Shown: positions 61,179 through 64,000 of the stretch, piece by piece
Layout of the letters: each line of letters starts with the position of its first letter
Position numbering within the stretch: the first letter of the stretch is position 1
Assembly (NCBI GenBank): GCA_019419645.1
Contig: DXZN01000002.1
Coordinates: 38,599-102,598 of the forward strand
DNA from: Collinsella sp.
GTDB taxonomy: Bacteria; Actinomycetota; Coriobacteriia; Coriobacteriales; Coriobacteriaceae
Reading direction: 5' to 3'
DNA: 64,000 nt
Position numbers and translations under genes: made by a program
The notes under the pieces: generated by a model
Seen by the model: the letters and a program-made list of their open reading frames with translations, nothing else
What the model was told of the DNA's origin: nothing
The model's database searches: none

Positions 61179-63896
61179 ATGGACACCGCCAGCAATTACA
61201 CCGAAACGCTCGAAAAGACCGTCCGTGACCTTCTCGAGCGTCAGGATGATCTGATTAGGACGGCCTTTACCGACCAGCTCACCGGACTTGGCAACCGCGG
61301 CGGCTTTGCCCGTTCCCTAGAGGAAATCTGGGAGCAGGAACTGCCCGTGACCATGGCGTTTATCGACATCGATAACCTTAAGCACTGCAACGACGTCTTT
61401 GGGCATGACGAGGGCAACCGCTATATCTTGCAGGTAAGTCTCTATCTCAAGCTGTATATGAAAGTGGACGAGGCGGCGTTTCGCATAGGCGGCGACGAGT
61501 TTGCCATCCTGTCTACGATTGCGACCGAGGACGACCTCGCCGAGCGCCTGGAACACTGCCGAACGGTCCTACTCAAAAACAACGATTCCGAGATGCCTCA
61601 CTCGTTTAGCTACGGAGTGTCGCACGCCGACCCCGCCCTGGGTGAAGTCTCCAATCGCATGACACTCGATGCCGACCATCGCATGTACGACTACAAGCTA
61701 CGCCATGCCATGCATCTTGATCGACGCAATATCGCGCAAGTCCACACCGACGACTTCGAAATAAGCGATCGCGTTTTTGACGCCTTTTCGATGCTCAACG
61801 AAGGCCGTTATTGCTTTATCGAGAACTTGGACAAACATCGCACCCTATGGTCACAAGGCGCCCTGCGCGATCTCGGTCTTCCTTCTGAGCATGTAGACAA
61901 CTGCCACGATTACTGGAAAACGCGCGTCCACCCCGATGACCTTGAGGCCTACATCAACGACATCGACCAAATCTATAATGGCTCCAAACACCGCCGCGTC
62001 ATGCAGTACCGCATGCGCAATGCCGCGGGCGACTACGTCCTCTGCCGCGCTCGCGGGTTTCGCATCGACGGCGACGGAAATACCCCCTCGCTCTATGTCG
62101 GCGAACTTGTTAACCACTCACTCGCCGAGACCGTCGACGCCGCCACGGGCCTCGGAACGCAGCGTATGCTGATCAACGCTATCGATGCCTGCCGTCGCGA
62201 TCGTTGCGAGACGGGGCTTATAGCGGTCCGCATTTGTGGCACGGCAAAGTTCAACGAGCTCTACGGGGCCGAGGCTGTCAACAACATGCTCGCCGAATAC
62301 GCAGGCCGCATGCTATCGATCACCCGCGGCAGAAGTCGCGTCTTCCGCTCGCGAAACGCCCAGTTCGTCGTGCTCAGCAACGATCTGGACCACGAGGCAT
62401 TCGAGCAACTGACCCATCATCTTAAAGAGGCCGTTTTCGCTCCTGTTCGAATCGCGAACGACACCATTACCCCCGTCTGTCTTGTCGTCCCGGCCTTTTA
62501 CGAGCGCTTAATCAATCAAGCGACCGCTGTTTTAGGCGAACTCGACCGTCGTCTTCGCGCCGCCGGCGGGCTTGCACCCAACGACAGCCTCCCCATACCC
62601 GAGATTGAGCGTAAAAGCGCCGTCGCCGAACGCATCGATACGCTCACGGGCCTCTATCGACCCAGCGAGTTTATGCGGCGTGCCAACGCATTTCTTAAGA
62701 CAAGGCGCGACGCCGCTTGGTGTATCGCCACCGTCGACATGGGTCATATGCGACTGTTCAACGAATGGCACGGACAGGCCGAGGGCGACCGCGTGCTCGC
62801 CGATGTGGGCACGGTCCTCAAAGACATCGAGAATGCCGAGATGGGCGTCGCAGGATACTGGGGCCAAGACGACTTTTGCATTCTCATCCCCTTTGAGCAC
62901 AACACCGTCCATCAAATCTATAACCGCGTTCGTGCCGCCGTGGCCAAGCATGATGACGGCGTGGGTTTCTGGCCGTCCATGGGCGTTTGCCCCATCGACC
63001 CCAACGAGGAAATCACCATCGACGCGCAGGCCAAGGCCATGTTTACCAATCGGCGCGCCAAAAACGATTTTAAGGATCGCATCGCCGTCTTTCGCCCCGA
63101 GGAATACAAGCGCGAGGTGGCGTTTCACCGCACCCTCACCGAGTTCCAGTATGCGCTCTCAAACGACCGCATCACCTACTACCTGCAGCCCCAGGTTGAT
63201 ATGGAAACCGGCGAGATCATTGGCGCCGAAGCACTCACCCGCCGGATTGACAAGGACGGCTCTCTCATTTCGCCCGCAACGTTTATCCCCGCACTCGAGG
63301 AAAGCGGCTTTGTGGTGACGCTCGACAAGTACATTTGGCAGGGTGTCGCCTCGTGGCTGCGCGGGCGCATCGATCGAGGACTTCGCGTGGTTCCGGTCTC
63401 GCTTAATGTGTCGCGCGTGGATATCCTTGCCTGCGACGTTGCCGAACATATGGGGGCGCTCGCCGCCCAATACAACCTACCGCCCGAGCTCATGCGTATC
63501 GAGATCACCGAGACGGCTTATACGGGGGAGTCCGAGGCCGTGGACAAACTGACAGCCGACCTGCACACCCGCGGCTTCTCGACCTATATGGACGATTTTG
63601 GCACCGGCCAGTCCACGCTCGCGATGCTCAAGAACGTCAACGTCGACGTCATCAAGCTCGACCGCACCTTTGTGCCCACCGACCGCGATCAAGGCCGCAG
63701 CGCGCAGATCGTGTCATCGATGCTCGAGATGGCGCAGTCGCTCCATCTGCCCGTCGTGGTCGAAGGCGTCGAGACAAATGAGCAGGCAAACATACTACGC
63801 CACATGGGCGCCCGCTACGCTCAGGGCTTCCTCTACTACCGCCCCATGCCGGCGAATGTTTTTGAGGCATTGCTCGATGGTGGCAAAAACAACTGA
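61179..63896 (+). CDS. Multi-domain cyclic-di-GMP protein: GGDEF, PAS-like, two degenerate GGDEF, EAL
   Basis: 905 residues, soluble. Domain 1 has an intact GGDEF (104-108, RIGGDEFAIL) with DIDNLKHCND metal and substrate residues, so it may make c-di-GMP. About 200-310 is PAS-like (YWKTRVHPDD, RMRNAAGDYVLCRARGF). A second GGDEF-like domain (about 315-480) has FRSRNAQFVVLS in place of the signature and a third (about 500-640) has GQDDF (561-565), both presumably inactive or regulatory. The EAL domain (about 645-890) has YLQPQV, EALTR (684-688), the ITETAY, DDFGTG and LDRTF motifs, so it can probably hydrolyse c-di-GMP. Start chosen at the first ATG (61179) before recognisable sequence. Confidence 0.9.
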   Translation: MDTASNYTETLEKTVRDLLERQDDLIRTAFTDQLTGLGNRGGFARSLEEIWEQELPVTMAFIDIDNLKHCNDVFGHDEGNRYILQVSLYLKLYMKVDEAAFRIGGDEFAILSTIATEDDLAERLEHCRTVLLKNNDSEMPHSFSYGVSHADPALGEVSNRMTLDADHRMYDYKLRHAMHLDRRNIAQVHTDDFEISDRVFDAFSMLNEGRYCFIENLDKHRTLWSQGALRDLGLPSEHVDNCHDYWKTRVHPDDLEAYINDIDQIYNGSKHRRVMQYRMRNAAGDYVLCRARGFRIDGDGNTPSLYVGELVNHSLAETVDAATGLGTQRMLINAIDACRRDRCETGLIAVRICGTAKFNELYGAEAVNNMLAEYAGRMLSITRGRSRVFRSRNAQFVVLSNDLDHEAFEQLTHHLKEAVFAPVRIANDTITPVCLVVPAFYERLINQATAVLGELDRRLRAAGGLAPNDSLPIPEIERKSAVAERIDTLTGLYRPSEFMRRANAFLKTRRDAAWCIATVDMGHMRLFNEWHGQAEGDRVLADVGTVLKDIENAEMGVAGYWGQDDFCILIPFEHNTVHQIYNRVRAAVAKHDDGVGFWPSMGVCPIDPNEEITIDAQAKAMFTNRRAKNDFKDRIAVFRPEEYKREVAFHRTLTEFQYALSNDRITYYLQPQVDMETGEIIGAEALTRRIDKDGSLISPATFIPALEESGFVVTLDKYIWQGVASWLRGRIDRGLRVVPVSLNVSRVDILACDVAEHMGALAAQYNLPPELMRIEITETAYTGESEAVDKLTADLHTRGFSTYMDDFGTGQSTLAMLKNVNVDVIKLDRTFVPTDRDQGRSAQIVSSMLEMAQSLHLPVVVEGVETNEQANILRHMGARYAQGFLYYRPMPANVFEALLDGGKNN

Positions 63897-63939
63897 TACG
63901 CTCGCGCGCAAAACACCACCGCCGAAGGGGACATTTGTC

Positions 63940-64000
63940 TCCATTAGGGGGTGCGGACAGAAAGTTGGACCGCGGGGCGGTCCGGACTGGAGGTTCGCAT
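63940..64000 (+). mobile_element. Possible left end of an insertion sequence, cut by the window
   Basis: After the GGDEF/EAL gene, TGCGGACAGAAAGTTGGACC is followed by the palindrome GGACCGCGGGGCGGTCC and then ACTGGAGGTTCGCAT, where GGAGG sits at the right distance from a start codon whose last base would be at 64001. TGnnGGACAGAAAGTTGGAC-like ends with a gene starting about 50 bases in are typical of IS3-type elements. Only the edge is visible, so this is tentative. Confidence 0.35.

Noticed and set aside
1..64000. tRNA, rRNA or CRISPR loci
   Set aside because: I found no cloverleaf with CCA-type end, no rRNA segment and no regularly spaced repeats with unique spacers.

Overview
The window looks like chromosomal DNA of a gut actinobacterium of the class Coriobacteriia, most likely Collinsella. 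This is inferred from the high G+C content, a bile salt hydrolase, surface proteins ending in an LAATGD-type sorting signal, and the overall gene content; no rRNA or tRNA is present to confirm it. I support 52 protein genes, one of them cut by the left edge, plus one TPP riboswitch, one BglG/LicT-type RNA attenuator, many hairpin terminators and several families of short dispersed or palindromic repeats.

Left part (1-16.8 kb): a partial GlcD-type FAD oxidase; a run of four secreted or membrane-anchored proteins of unknown function behind a small cytosolic one (1372-4557); a DUF554 membrane protein; then a tight three-gene module (5481-11099) of a TerB-N/TerB-C protein, a DUF2791/BrxD-like P-loop ATPase and an Lhr/BrxHI-like helicase, the best candidate for a little-described defence or DNA-processing system. 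It is followed by a spermidine-synthase-like gene coupled to elp3, a DUF4097/XRE regulator pair and a methyltransferase.

Middle (16.8-35.5 kb): a trmB-like gene, a Ski2-like DUF3516 helicase, a DUF2130 coiled-coil protein, a LicT-controlled beta-glucoside-type PTS with a ChbG/YdjC deacetylase, a phosphoesterase, an aldehyde/alcohol dehydrogenase pair, a rubrerythrin-type peroxidase, a nuclease-like gene lying between two copies of a 119-bp repeat, and the pdxR / pdxST vitamin B6 locus.

Right part (35.5-64 kb): a repeat-rich intergenic stretch, an RGG-repeat protein, an MFS exporter, a peptide deformylase, an XRE-aminotransferase fusion with its own set of operator-like repeats, a LysR/EamA divergent pair, a Kup potassium transporter, a bile salt hydrolase, a deformylase-like protein lacking the catalytic glutamate, a purine permease, two tandemly duplicated beta-helix surface proteins, an esterase, a uracil/xanthine permease, a MetE-like protein with a LysR regulator, a HAD phosphatase, a TPP-riboswitch-controlled thiamine salvage operon (thiM, thiamine-binding protein, thiE), a patatin phospholipase and a multi-GGDEF/EAL cyclic-di-GMP protein. 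The right edge may hold the start of an insertion sequence.

Working picture: a host-associated fermenter that salvages thiamine and purines, makes B6, takes up beta-linked sugars, handles peroxide and bile, and carries surface adhesin-like proteins.
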